Source of the DNA: Acidobacteriota bacterium
Lineage (GTDB): Bacteria > Acidobacteriota > Thermoanaerobaculia > Gp7-AA8
NCBI GenBank assembly: GCA_019244185.1
Contig: JAFATB010000020.1
Span: 1 to 64,000, forward strand
Direction of reading: 5' to 3'
Length of the DNA: 64,000 nt
The position numbers were made by a program, and so were the translations under genes. Within the stretch, counting starts at the first letter, position 1, and each line of letters starts with the position of its first letter. A model generated the notes under the pieces. The model saw only the letters and a program-made list of their open reading frames with translations. It searched no databases and was not told the origin of the DNA. Positions 54,201 to 63,727 of this stretch are shown piece by piece.

Positions 54201-54770
54201 CTACGCAGCGTGCTTCGCACATCCGCTGAAGCGCGTCGGCGGCGAAAGCGCCCGCCGATCGCGTTCGCCAACGTCTGCGCGTTGATCGCGAAAGCAGAGG
54301 ATGTCGAGCCTTCCGTCGCGCGCGGTCACCGACGCGACGTGACGCAACCAGATGATTCGATTGGAATTCGCGTTGCGATGCAGGCGTGGCACGCGAATAC
54401 AAATGCCGAAGACCGATCCAATCGTCACCGTCCGAGCGCCGTCGCCCACGCGTACCGCAGTCACATTCGCTGACAGAGGAAGCCTGAAAGCGAAGCTGCC
54501 GGAATAACCGCCCGGCTTGTCCTTGGGTTGTATTGCGGATCCATATACGCGCACCAAAACTTCGTCGCCATCTTGAATATGGGTAATGCGCGTAATCTTT
54601 CCTCCACCATTTCTTAGCGTGCCAGACACTAGTAGGCTCCGACCATTTTGCGGGACGGCGTGAAGGTCCACCAAACTGCTGGCTGGGTACACGTAAGTAC
54701 GCCGAAAACCGACGAGTATGATTATCAACCCCGCGCCTAACACCGGCACAATGTATTTCATGGTCTTCAA
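54201..54770 (-). CDS. Small membrane-anchored protein coupled to the RHS gene
   Basis: 189 aa. TTG start at 54770 shares a TTGA quartet with the RHS stop; ATG at 54761 is the alternative. N-terminal TM helix (YIVPVLGAGLIIILVGF), rest predicted periplasmic and beta-rich (LLVSGTLRNGGGKITRITHI), basic Cys-containing tail. By position it is a candidate immunity protein for the RHS C-terminal domain, but the only support is tight coupling and predicted location. Confidence 0.6.
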   Translation of the reverse strand: MKTMKYIVPVLGAGLIIILVGFRRTYVYPASSLVDLHAVPQNGRSLLVSGTLRNGGGKITRITHIQDGDEVLVRVYGSAIQPKDKPGGYSGSFAFRLPLSANVTAVRVGDGARTVTIGSVFGICIRVPRLHRNANSNRIIWLRHVASVTARDGRLDILCFRDQRADVGERDRRALSPPTRFSGCAKHAA

Positions 54771-57700
54771 TTGCGGCTCCTCCAGCGTACAACGCGTGCG
54801 CCTAATCCGCGATTCGCAGCTCGGAGATGTCTCGCCAGTGTCGCCGGATTATGATAAACATCGCCGGGGTCGAAATCCGTATATCGTTCGCCGGTGGCCG
54901 CAGCCCACGCATCAGCAGCGAAGCCGCTACACGGATGGGTCGCCTGCCAAGCACCCGTACCGAGTGCCCGGTATCGTTCGACTGTCTTGCGGAGGGCGGC
55001 CTCCTGTTGGTCGTCGATCCACATGGTTCGACTGACCACATCGTACTCGCCTGTTCGCTCAAAATAGTCGCTCCGATGATCCAGTTCCCAATTTTCGTTC
55101 AGTCCCCGCGACGCCTTTACTCCGAAGCCAAACGTCCCCCACGATGTGGCCTCACCGTCGTCCGACTGATAGACGATGAACGCGTGGCCATCCCACACAG
55201 GAGCAGAATTGCCGGCGTTTGCTTCGCTGTAAATCGTGACATAACCCGACAAGCCATCCGGATCCGACGCATTGACGGCGTTCGCGTGGCTGTACCGGTA
55301 AAGATTCCTATCGCCACCGCCGAAGCCGGTCGGATCCGCCTGCGTATACCGCCCCCACCCCGCCCTGTACCACCGGAAGATGTTGTAGTTCGTGTCGCTA
55401 CGCGAGGCTGTTTGTTCCTGACCGGGGAACCGCAGGATCTGATCCGAGGTAGTGCCGGTGCGTTGTTTGTAGACGGCGCCGAACGGCTCGTACTCCGCGC
55501 GCCAGACGACGCTGGCGTCGGCGTCGGTCTGGAGAATGGGAGTACCGAGGTGGTCGGTGAAGGTGTAGAGGACGTCGCCGGCGGGTGAGACCTGGGCGAC
55601 CGGCTGGTCGTCGAACCAGACGTAGTCGGCGCTCAGGTCGGTGCAGCCGTGCAGGCCGCAGTTCTGGTCGGGTGCGTTGCGCGCCAGAAGGTGCAGTTCG
55701 GGTGAGTACACGAAGGTGCTCGTCGACGACGATTGGCTGGCGTGGAATGTCTCCGTGATACGCACGCCGCGGCCGTCATATTGGTATGTGGTGCCGCTGC
55801 TCAGCGAACCGACGGATTGCAGGAGGTTTCGCGCGCTGTAGCTGCCGGACGAGGTCTCGTTGCCGGCGCTGTCGTACGTCACGGTCGCAGGCGCGGTTCC
55901 GCTGACGGACTGCAGCTTCGGCGTCGTTCCAGAGTAACTGAACGTCAGCGAGCGGGTGCCGAGGGTGAGCGTCTGCATGTTGCCCATCGCATCGTACGTG
56001 TAGCTGCCGGTGCCCCAGAGCGACGCGCCGCCCGTCGCGGTGACGAGGCGGTGGAGATCGTCGTAGGCGAAGTCCCGATTGTACGCCGCGCTGGTGGCGT
56101 CGTGGATCTGCGTGATGTCGCCGGCATCGCTGGTCGCATACGTATAGTGCGCGATCGTGCCGTTCGGTCCGACGAGTTGGTTGTCGGACGGCAGGTAGCG
56201 GCTGGTGTAGGTCGTCGTCTTCGTGGCACCGTTGCCGAAAGCGAGTTGCGTCGCCGGGCCGAACGGCAGATATGACGCCGCCGTGACGACCGGCGTTCCG
56301 GACGCCGTGACACTCGAAGGGCGGCCGGCGAAGTCGTAGGTATAGGTCACATCGAGCGTGGACGGATAATAGATGTGATTGCGGTTGCCATCGAGGTCAT
56401 AGCGGTAGCCCACGGACGATCCGTTTCCGTCGATGGTCGTCAGGAGAAGGCCGCGGCGGTCGTAACAATACGCCGACTCGCCGACGGGATCGTTCATCGT
56501 GGTGAGCCGGCCGACGCCGTAGCCTCCCCCGCACGCATCGCCATCGTATTCGTAGGTCACGGTCTCCGTATCAGCGCCGGAGCGCGCCGACTCTGCTTCG
56601 GTGAGGCGCCCAACGGCATCGTACGTGCGCGTGGTCGTAGCACCGTTGGCGTCCGTCATGGACGTCAGATCACCGCCAGCGTCATAGACGTAGGTCGTGG
56701 TGCCGGTGACGGGGCTGACCTGCCGCAGAAGCTGACCGAAATCGTCGAACGTGTACGTGGTGATGTTGCCGTTCGGATCCGTGACCTGCGAGACATTGCC
56801 GGCAACGTCAGATGCGTATTGCGTGACGACGGAGCCCGAGGTCGAAGACGAGAGCGTCTGCGTCACCGACCGCACGCGACCGGCCGGATCGTACGCATAT
56901 TGCGTGTTCGGTGTGCTGTGGTTCTCGTCCTGAATCGTGGCGATGCGGTCGGACGGATCGTACGTGTACGAGACGAAGGTGTTATCGGCGTTCACCGCGT
57001 GTGCGATGCGGGACAAAGTATCGTACGTCCACGATGTGCGGTGCTTCTCTGCCCACGCATTATTTTCACGCGCGAGCGCACGCTGCTGGCTCGGTTTGCC
57101 GGTGGCCGCGTCGTAGTCGTACTCGAGACGCTCGCGCAGGTCATTGAGCGCCGGCCCACGCGAGATCGCGCTGATTCGGCCGCGGTCGTCGTACTCGTAC
57201 GCCGTCGCCGCGCCCGTCGGTTTCGTGACGCTCGCGAGCGCGGCAGCGCCGTTGTACGTCCACGTCGTGGTGAGATTGGTCGCGCACAGCGGATCGTACA
57301 CGGTGTCGCAGCCGTGGCCGCCCTGGATCGTTTGCGTCAGCACGCGGCCCAGATCATCCGTCGCCGTTACGGTGACGACCTCGTTCGGATCGACGATGCG
57401 TGTCGCGTTGCCAAACGCGTCGTAGGTCTCGAACCGGGTCACGTGACCGGCGGCATCGCGCGTGGCGGCGAGGCGTCCGCGCGCAAAGGCAGGGACCGTG
57501 CTCTCGTTCGGGTAATAGACGTACTCCGTTACGTCCGCGACATCCGTTCTCGGGCCGTCGACGGACCTCGGCAGATGCGGCTGCGGCGACGCCGTCCACG
57601 TGAAGGCCCCACCCGGCTCGAACGCCGCGCCCTCGGTGCCGTCGTACATCGCGGTCGTGGTCGTACGCGTCGTCTGCTGCTGCGTCACTGAACCCGTCCA

Positions 57701-60700
57701 GCCGGTCACCGTGCTGACCAGCAACTCGCCCGATACAAGGTCATACGTCCGCTGTTCGGTCGTCGTTCCACCCGAATGGAGCGCGCTCGTCGTCGTGATC
57801 GTCGTCGGCTTGTCCGGCCAATGCGAATCGGCGTACGCAAACGTGGTGGTCACAGCGGCGCTGGTGCTGGTCAGTGTGACTGTCGCCAGTGAGGCGGACG
57901 TCTGGCGGCAATGATCGCTCACCGTCGACGGATCGCAGGCCGCCGGCCGCAGATACGTCTCTGTTGCCGTCAGTTGCGTCGGCGAATAGCTGTAGAGCGA
58001 GATGTAGCCGTCGGAGTTCTGCCGCCGCAGGACGCGGCCTCCGCCGTCATAGGCAACGACTTCGTCCTTCCCACAACTGCTGCAGCCGCCGTCATGACTC
58101 GTCGGCCGGTATGCGCCGCCGATCGGTTCCAGCTTCGCGTCCATGACCGCGCCGGCGCTGGTCGTAACTCTCGTCATGGTCGTGCCATCCGGTGCACTGA
58201 GGTCGTACTGGACGTTCGCGATCTCGTCCGAGGGACCGGACGAGCTCGTGGCGCGGCCGGTCGCGTCGTATTGATGCGATTCGATCAGTTTCCCCGCACC
58301 GTCGCGGATCTCCGTGATGCCGCTGCTGCCGTACACGTACGTCCGCCAGGTTCCTTCGGGACTGGTGACCTGCGTCAGTGCGCCGTTGGTGTACGCGTAT
58401 GTCCAGGTGAATCCCGCTGTCGCAATGGACGTGACGCTGCCGCTGGTGAGCGTCATGTCCCATACGACGCCGCTCCACGAGTCCGTGGCGGTGAGGCGCG
58501 TCAGTACGCCGTTCGTATAGAAGCGCTGCACGCTCGTACGGCGACCGGTGCCGACGTCGCGCAATCCACCGAAGAGACCATCAGTATTGAAGATCGTCTC
58601 GATTGTACCGCCGGGCGGGCGGTAGACGTATCCGCCAGCAGTCGCGTCGAACCGAAGCGTCCCCTTCGCGCCGGACGAGGTGGGCCACACTTGGACGCCG
58701 TCCGGGCCGAAGGCGATCTGCTGGTTATTAGCCGTCGTGAACTGCACGATCTCCGGCGCTTCCTCGGTGCTCCCCTCGACGTTCAGCTTCTGATCGAACA
58801 TCGTCATCCAGCCGGGACCGAAGATGCCGCCCTGTCCTTCGCCGCTGTCGAACGTGCGCTCGAGCGCGCCGCCCATCAGCGGCGGCAGCGGATCGACTTC
58901 GGCATAGCGCATGTTGCCGTCCGCCACGAATACCGGATCGCCGACTGTCCCATTGCAGACATTGCATTCCGTCGCCGCGTAGCCGCGCTGGAAACTCTCG
59001 CAGCCATGCGTCGGGTCGCTGTAGCGGGCCTCCGCGATCAGCGGGATCTGACGTGCGCTCGACGGCACCGTGAAGTCGCTCACCACGAAGGGACCGCTCG
59101 TGATCAGCGCCGGGTCATCGCCCGCCCACTCGTGAACGACCGTGCTCGGGAACGACCGCCCCATCGCGTCCGTCCACGCGGCGGTCCTCAAGACGAGCCG
59201 CCGCCCGGTCGCCTGCTCGGGAAAGTTGTAGCTCACGACCACGCTGATGAGATTTCGGCGGACCTTCTTGCTCGTAATGACAGGGTCGCTGTGGGGCAGC
59301 GGCGTGCACGCAGAGCAGCTTCCCACCGACTCGTCGTTGCTGTTGCAATAGTCTTTGAGGCTGAGCGTCATGCACGCTTCGGTGAGCGTCACGTTTTCGA
59401 ATGCCACGGCGTGCGCCGGAGCCGTGATCGTAACGATCAAAGGATCACCCTCGTTCTCGACGGGCAACGACGAGACAGGCTCGGCGTCAGAAGGAGTAGT
59501 ACACGAGGGCGCTGTCCAGTCGAATCGCATCAGGCCGGCCGCGGAGAAGTCTCCGTTATCGGGCGTAGTTAGCGCATAAAGCCCTGTAGAAAAATCTCCG
59601 ACCGCGTTGACGTAGGGTAAGAGCCCGGCAAATGCTATGGATCCGACTGCGCCGTCCGGGGCGACGACTCGCAAATGATCTTCCACTTGCCCCGGATCGG
59701 CATACATGCTTCCGTCATCGCTGAACGCCGTAACGTCAGAAGAATCTGGAAGGACAATACTCCACAGGCTTTGCCCGGAGGCGTCGAGCCGTGTCGCAGG
59801 CGGCCACAGTGATGTCGTGCCGTCGTCGTTGAAATGCATGCGTGTGGCGGTGTTCGTGGTGGATGGTTCCAACGCCCATTGCACCGAGCCAGCGTTGACC
59901 CGGGCCACGAACGCATGGCTCGCATACTCATTATTGATGATGTGTTGTGCGAACGTGCCGGACATCAAGTACCCACCCGGTGCGGGTGCCACCGCGTGAA
60001 GGTAGGAAACGGGCGACGGCTCGTCACCGCCGGAAACCATCGCGGCGAAGGAAGTGGTGGACACAATTTGGCCGGCGTCGCTGATTTCGGCGAGTACCGC
60101 GCCCGTGAGCCGGTCGGCATCAACCACCGAGCCGACGATCACCAGCCACCGGTCCGGCGTGACGCGTGCCAGATACTGAGCGGTCGTACGGTTGTCCTCC
60201 GCGCCTGCGTCAACCGTTTTCGCCCACAGGACATCGCCATCGGGCGCTACACGGAACAGAACGGATTGAATTCGCGCGTCCGGCTCATTGGCGGACGTAT
60301 GCGCAAGCACGATCGCACCGCCGTCGTCCGTCGGAGACAACGCGTCGCCCCGCAGGCAGGGAGCCAGCGAATACCGGTGCCGCGCAACTGCGCCGCCGGT
60401 GCCATCGACTGTCCACAATTCGACAGCCTCGCCGTTCGCCCAGTAACACTCGAGTCTATTGGAGTCGGACTGCGGCGCATGCCGCGCAAGCGCGCCACGC
60501 CGGCTGGTCAGGCGATTGCCTGCACCCTGCTGCGAACTACCCGCCGCAACGTCGAAGAGAAAGAGCGCACCACCGTTTGCAGAATCGACGGCCGCCACGG
60601 GATCAAGGTCGCCGCCGTCCGCAGGCGGGTCGAAGGTTTGGACCCAGGTATTCGTTCCTGCGCTTTGGACATGGTATGGCATCCTGAATGCCATACGCGA

Positions 60701-60799
60701 AAGCGCCGCGCTGTCGTTTACGGTGCCAGCACGCACAGTGCTTCCCGCGCCTGCAGCGAGGATAAAAATCGCAGCGACCTTCAGCGTTCGCATTCGCAT
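54767..60799 (-). CDS. RHS/YD-repeat secreted protein with possible papain-like toxin tip
   Basis: 2010 aa from ATG 60799 (AAAGGAAACTCACC upstream; ATG 60817 also in frame). Signal peptide, ~550-residue N-terminal region, then YD repeats (YDxxGRxxSV, YxYDAxGN) and the RHS core ending GWGRYTQADPTGFGGGDRNLY...DPDGL near residue 1850. The variable tip (~1855-2010) has H1872 in VWDGHAFIVY before C1957 in HPCSGFAADAW: the His-before-Cys order of permuted NlpC/P60 papain-like enzymes. Likely a secreted polymorphic toxin or surface protein; RHS proteins with signal peptides need not use type VI secretion. Confidence 0.85.
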   Translation of the reverse strand: MRMRTLKVAAIFILAAGAGSTVRAGTVNDSAALSRMAFRMPYHVQSAGTNTWVQTFDPPADGGDLDPVAAVDSANGGALFLFDVAAGSSQQGAGNRLTSRRGALARHAPQSDSNRLECYWANGEAVELWTVDGTGGAVARHRYSLAPCLRGDALSPTDDGGAIVLAHTSANEPDARIQSVLFRVAPDGDVLWAKTVDAGAEDNRTTAQYLARVTPDRWLVIVGSVVDADRLTGAVLAEISDAGQIVSTTSFAAMVSGGDEPSPVSYLHAVAPAPGGYLMSGTFAQHIINNEYASHAFVARVNAGSVQWALEPSTTNTATRMHFNDDGTTSLWPPATRLDASGQSLWSIVLPDSSDVTAFSDDGSMYADPGQVEDHLRVVAPDGAVGSIAFAGLLPYVNAVGDFSTGLYALTTPDNGDFSAAGLMRFDWTAPSCTTPSDAEPVSSLPVENEGDPLIVTITAPAHAVAFENVTLTEACMTLSLKDYCNSNDESVGSCSACTPLPHSDPVITSKKVRRNLISVVVSYNFPEQATGRRLVLRTAAWTDAMGRSFPSTVVHEWAGDDPALITSGPFVVSDFTVPSSARQIPLIAEARYSDPTHGCESFQRGYAATECNVCNGTVGDPVFVADGNMRYAEVDPLPPLMGGALERTFDSGEGQGGIFGPGWMTMFDQKLNVEGSTEEAPEIVQFTTANNQQIAFGPDGVQVWPTSSGAKGTLRFDATAGGYVYRPPGGTIETIFNTDGLFGGLRDVGTGRRTSVQRFYTNGVLTRLTATDSWSGVVWDMTLTSGSVTSIATAGFTWTYAYTNGALTQVTSPEGTWRTYVYGSSGITEIRDGAGKLIESHQYDATGRATSSSGPSDEIANVQYDLSAPDGTTMTRVTTSAGAVMDAKLEPIGGAYRPTSHDGGCSSCGKDEVVAYDGGGRVLRRQNSDGYISLYSYSPTQLTATETYLRPAACDPSTVSDHCRQTSASLATVTLTSTSAAVTTTFAYADSHWPDKPTTITTTSALHSGGTTTEQRTYDLVSGELLVSTVTGWTGSVTQQQTTRTTTTAMYDGTEGAAFEPGGAFTWTASPQPHLPRSVDGPRTDVADVTEYVYYPNESTVPAFARGRLAATRDAAGHVTRFETYDAFGNATRIVDPNEVVTVTATDDLGRVLTQTIQGGHGCDTVYDPLCATNLTTTWTYNGAAALASVTKPTGAATAYEYDDRGRISAISRGPALNDLRERLEYDYDAATGKPSQQRALARENNAWAEKHRTSWTYDTLSRIAHAVNADNTFVSYTYDPSDRIATIQDENHSTPNTQYAYDPAGRVRSVTQTLSSSTSGSVVTQYASDVAGNVSQVTDPNGNITTYTFDDFGQLLRQVSPVTGTTTYVYDAGGDLTSMTDANGATTTRTYDAVGRLTEAESARSGADTETVTYEYDGDACGGGYGVGRLTTMNDPVGESAYCYDRRGLLLTTIDGNGSSVGYRYDLDGNRNHIYYPSTLDVTYTYDFAGRPSSVTASGTPVVTAASYLPFGPATQLAFGNGATKTTTYTSRYLPSDNQLVGPNGTIAHYTYATSDAGDITQIHDATSAAYNRDFAYDDLHRLVTATGGASLWGTGSYTYDAMGNMQTLTLGTRSLTFSYSGTTPKLQSVSGTAPATVTYDSAGNETSSGSYSARNLLQSVGSLSSGTTYQYDGRGVRITETFHASQSSSTSTFVYSPELHLLARNAPDQNCGLHGCTDLSADYVWFDDQPVAQVSPAGDVLYTFTDHLGTPILQTDADASVVWRAEYEPFGAVYKQRTGTTSDQILRFPGQEQTASRSDTNYNIFRWYRAGWGRYTQADPTGFGGGDRNLYRYSHANAVNASDPDGLSGYVTIYSEANAGNSAPVWDGHAFIVYQSDDGEATSWGTFGFGVKASRGLNENWELDHRSDYFERTGEYDVVSRTMWIDDQQEAALRKTVERYRALGTGAWQATHPCSGFAADAWAAATGERYTDFDPGDVYHNPATLARHLRAANRGLGARVVRWRSRN

Positions 60800-60938
60800 G
60801 GTGAGTTTCCTTTTCATCGAACAAAATCGACGGCACGAATCTGTTACTCCCGATACGCTTCGCGTCGTCGTGATGCGGCGTGCTCTCGCTCTTTTGGCTG
60901 TAGGCGGTCGCATCGACCGACAGCGTACGCGAACCGCG

Positions 60939-60954
60939 CGAACATAAATGTTCG
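60939..60954. promoter_or_regulatory. Candidate operator between the RHS and sigma genes
   Basis: Perfect inverted repeat CGAACAT-AA-ATGTTCG, 26 bp before the sigma gene start and 139 bp before the RHS start. Position and symmetry fit a dimeric regulator such as the XRE half of the sigma protein. Could instead be chance. Confidence 0.4.
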
Positions 60955-60980
60955 TTCGATGTGGATGACAATAGGTAGGG

Positions 60981-61907
60981 ATGGACCGCTTTCGCGACAC
61001 TCCTCCGGTGGTGAAGCGGGACGAGCAGACATGGTCGCGCCTGGGCGCGTTCTTCCGTGATCTACACCTGAGCCCTGCGGACGTTGCGCGGCGCACGCGG
61101 CGAATCGCGAGTCTGCTGCGCGTCGAACCGCTGAGCGCCGGGCATGTCCGGCGGCTCTTCCGCAGCACGGAGGGCGCACGTACGCAGACGATCCGGCTCC
61201 TGGTGGCCGTCGCCCGCAGCCTCAGCGGCATCCTGGTGGAAGCGCACGACTTGTTCGACCTGGAACCGCGACTGGCCGCCGTCGCGCGAGCGGCCATCGC
61301 CGGCGATGGCCATCTGCCTGATAGCTGGAGGCCGCGCCTTTCGGTATTCTCGCCACCGTCGGCGGTTCGTCTTGGGAGAATGCCTTTGACATCGGACGGC
61401 GAGCATCGCTCCGCTGCGGAAACCCTCGAGGTGATGTATCGCGAACACGCGGGACTTCTGCGCGCGACGGCACGCGTTCGCTACCGTATCCCAGCCGAGG
61501 ACATCGATGCGCTGGTGAACGACGTCTTCGCCTCGCTGTTGGAACGCCGCCCACGTATCCACGACGCACGCGCGTTTCTCCTCGGCGCGATTGGCAATAG
61601 CTGCCGCCACTACTGGCGTAAGCGACGGCACGAGTCGCCGCTACTCCCAGAACATGAAGAGGCGAGCGACCCAGCGGCGGCGGATCGCATCGAACAATGG
61701 ACCAGACATTCGGAAGTAGGAGCGATCCTCGCGCGAGTCGGACCGAAGTGCCGCGACATCATGCGGCGGCACTACCTCGAGGGGGAGCTGGGACCCATCC
61801 TCGCTAAACGGCTCGGCACGACCCCCGGTTACGTCAAACAGCTGCTCCACGGCTGCCTGAAACGTGCGCGCGAGGTCTACAGCAGGCTAAAGGAACCACG
61901 TGTATGA
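60981..61907 (+). CDS. XRE-type HTH fused to ECF sigma factor
   Basis: 308 aa. Residues ~15-95 look like a Cro/XRE HTH (LGAFFRDLHLSPADVARRT, VRRLFRSTEGARTQTIRLLV). Residues ~145-308 are an ECF sigma: region 2 (MYREHAGLLRATARVRYRIP, DALVNDVFASLLERR) and region 4 (ILARVGPKCRDIMRRHYLEG, LAKRLGTTPGYVKQLLHGC). Overlaps the anti-sigma gene by 4 nt (ATGA). GACAAT at 60967-60972 would give a leaderless mRNA. An HTH joined to the N-terminus of an ECF sigma is unusual. Confidence 0.85.
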   Translation: MDRFRDTPPVVKRDEQTWSRLGAFFRDLHLSPADVARRTRRIASLLRVEPLSAGHVRRLFRSTEGARTQTIRLLVAVARSLSGILVEAHDLFDLEPRLAAVARAAIAGDGHLPDSWRPRLSVFSPPSAVRLGRMPLTSDGEHRSAAETLEVMYREHAGLLRATARVRYRIPAEDIDALVNDVFASLLERRPRIHDARAFLLGAIGNSCRHYWRKRRHESPLLPEHEEASDPAAADRIEQWTRHSEVGAILARVGPKCRDIMRRHYLEGELGPILAKRLGTTPGYVKQLLHGCLKRAREVYSRLKEPRV

Positions 61908-63265
61908 CGCATTACACCGACGACCAGTGGCTGGATTTCGCCGACGAATTCGTCGCCGCAGCGGACAGACCGCACATGGAACAGCATCTCGCGACGTGCG
62001 GCCAGTGCCGTTCCACGTATGCCCAAGTCGAGGAGTTTCGGTCCTCGCTCCAGCATCCGGACACGTGGCTGGTGTGCGACGCTCTGGTCAACACGGAATC
62101 GGCCCCTCCCGCATGGCTTCAGGAACAAGCCCGCCGCATCGACCGCGACAGGATCGATGCTCAAAAACGACTTGACAGTGCGCTCATCTCTCCGGCAGCG
62201 TTCGCCGTAGCCGCGATCGAGCAGCACGACGAGTACTACACGTCTGGAACAGTGGAACTGCTGACTGCGACTGCGCGAGCCGTGCGGTACCGGCAGCCGC
62301 CTTTCGCAGCGACGCTCTCTGCGGCAGCAACGACGATCGGCACCCGCCTCGCGCGCGATGGCGCGCTACGATCGCACGTCCTCCTGACATACGCGTGGGT
62401 CGAGAGAGCCGCAGCGTTGTTTTTCTGCGGCCGCTATCGCGACGCCGAACACGCTCTCGATTCCGCGCAGGCAACGCTCGACGAACGAAATGATGGCGTC
62501 GCCGTGGACGCAGCAATCATAGGCCTCCTGCGTGCAACCATCTGCTCTGAAACGGAACGACCGCGGGAGGCCGCTGCCTTGGCTGCGGCCGCCGAAAAAC
62601 AATTCGTGGAGTTCGGCGACGAGCGTAATGCCGCGGGTGCCCGCTTGATCCAAGGCACAGTGGCATTCTTCGAGCGCGATTTCGTGACCGCCGCGGCGAT
62701 CTACGAAGAGTTGGTGAGTCGCGCGCGCGCCGGTTCCGACGCCGTCGCGCTCGCGAATGCACTGGGCAGTGCTGCAGGCGCCTACGTGAAGATGTCGCAA
62801 TATGCGAAAGCTGAGGCCTATCTGTTGAAAGTTCTGCCTCTGTGGGACGAACTCGGGTCGATGGTGAATCGGATTCGGGCGGAATGGGTTCTCGGCGTCT
62901 CCTATGCCCATCAGCGCCGGTTCGATGAAGCGATGCCTGTTCTCCGGCGCGCCATTCAGGAACTGGAAGCGATGGGCAGCGCGAACGACGGCGCTGTCGT
63001 GAGGCTGTACCTGGCCGAAGCGCTCTGGTTCGCAGGGCGCAACGATGAGATTCCGCCGGTCGTGGAGGGCGTCGTGGTCAAGCTCGCAGCCGAGGGAATG
63101 AGCCAGCGAGCAAACTACGCGATCGCCTTCCTCCGCGACGCGTTGTCCGTAGGCCGCGCCGACGGCGCATTGATCCAGCACGTACGGGACTACCTGGACG
63201 ATCTGTTATCGCACCGGAACGCCGAATTTCGGCCGCCACAGCCGGCCGGAGAAAAAAACGTCTAA
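61904..63265 (+). CDS. Putative zinc-finger anti-sigma factor with TPR domain
   Basis: 453 aa. N-terminal zinc-binding anti-sigma motif H28-x3-C32-x2-C35 (HLATCGQC) followed by a TPR-rich C-terminal part ~200-430 (AYVKMSQYAKAEAYLLKVLPLWDEL). No TM helix, so a soluble sensor rather than the usual membrane anti-sigma. Overlaps the sigma gene as ATGA, with AAAGGA upstream. Predicted to hold the sigma factor inactive until the TPR region binds a signal. Confidence 0.82.
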   Translation: MTHYTDDQWLDFADEFVAAADRPHMEQHLATCGQCRSTYAQVEEFRSSLQHPDTWLVCDALVNTESAPPAWLQEQARRIDRDRIDAQKRLDSALISPAAFAVAAIEQHDEYYTSGTVELLTATARAVRYRQPPFAATLSAAATTIGTRLARDGALRSHVLLTYAWVERAAALFFCGRYRDAEHALDSAQATLDERNDGVAVDAAIIGLLRATICSETERPREAAALAAAAEKQFVEFGDERNAAGARLIQGTVAFFERDFVTAAAIYEELVSRARAGSDAVALANALGSAAGAYVKMSQYAKAEAYLLKVLPLWDELGSMVNRIRAEWVLGVSYAHQRRFDEAMPVLRRAIQELEAMGSANDGAVVRLYLAEALWFAGRNDEIPPVVEGVVVKLAAEGMSQRANYAIAFLRDALSVGRADGALIQHVRDYLDDLLSHRNAEFRPPQPAGEKNV

Positions 63266-63336
63266 CCCTTCTCTCACCGTCGTCACCTTGTCATCAGGAT
63301 CGCGCGCCAACTCCGGCCGTTCCGAAAGAAGGTGCC

Positions 63337-63603
63337 ATGCGGAAACTTTCTCTTCCCCTCGTTCTCGTACTCACACTCGCGTCCGCCCTTCCCGTGCACG
63401 CCGCCTCGGCGTCTGCGCCGGCTGGGACACGCCTCGGCATCCGGTCAGCGCTGCAAGTCACTGCTCGGCTCCTCGCGAGCGATCCCTTCCTCGCGGCAAT
63501 CACGCCGGTTCTCCACATTTTTTCCGACATGCCCGTGCCGCCCATCCCCGCGCCGCCCAAGCAGACGGCGCCAACGATTTTCCCGGCGGCGAGAGGCCAA
63601 TAA
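63337..63603 (+). CDS. Small secreted Pro-rich protein
   Basis: 88 aa; ATG 63337 preceded by GAAAGAAGGTGCC. Signal peptide MRKLSLPLVLVLTLASALPVHA, then a short region ending in a Pro-rich tail (MPVPPIPAPPKQTAP). No family recognised. 71 nt after the anti-sigma gene on the same strand, so it may be read through from it and be a target or partner of the sigma system. Confidence 0.65.
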   Translation: MRKLSLPLVLVLTLASALPVHAASASAPAGTRLGIRSALQVTARLLASDPFLAAITPVLHIFSDMPVPPIPAPPKQTAPTIFPAARGQ

Positions 63604-63727
63604 ACCGATAGGTAGCGCGCGGCGACATCGACGTGGCGCCGGCGGTCGGAACCCTTCATCGGCGGCTCGCGATTCGATCGCGTGCGCTCGCATCGACGGG
63701 CCACGTGCATGCAATCTTGCGTCCGAT

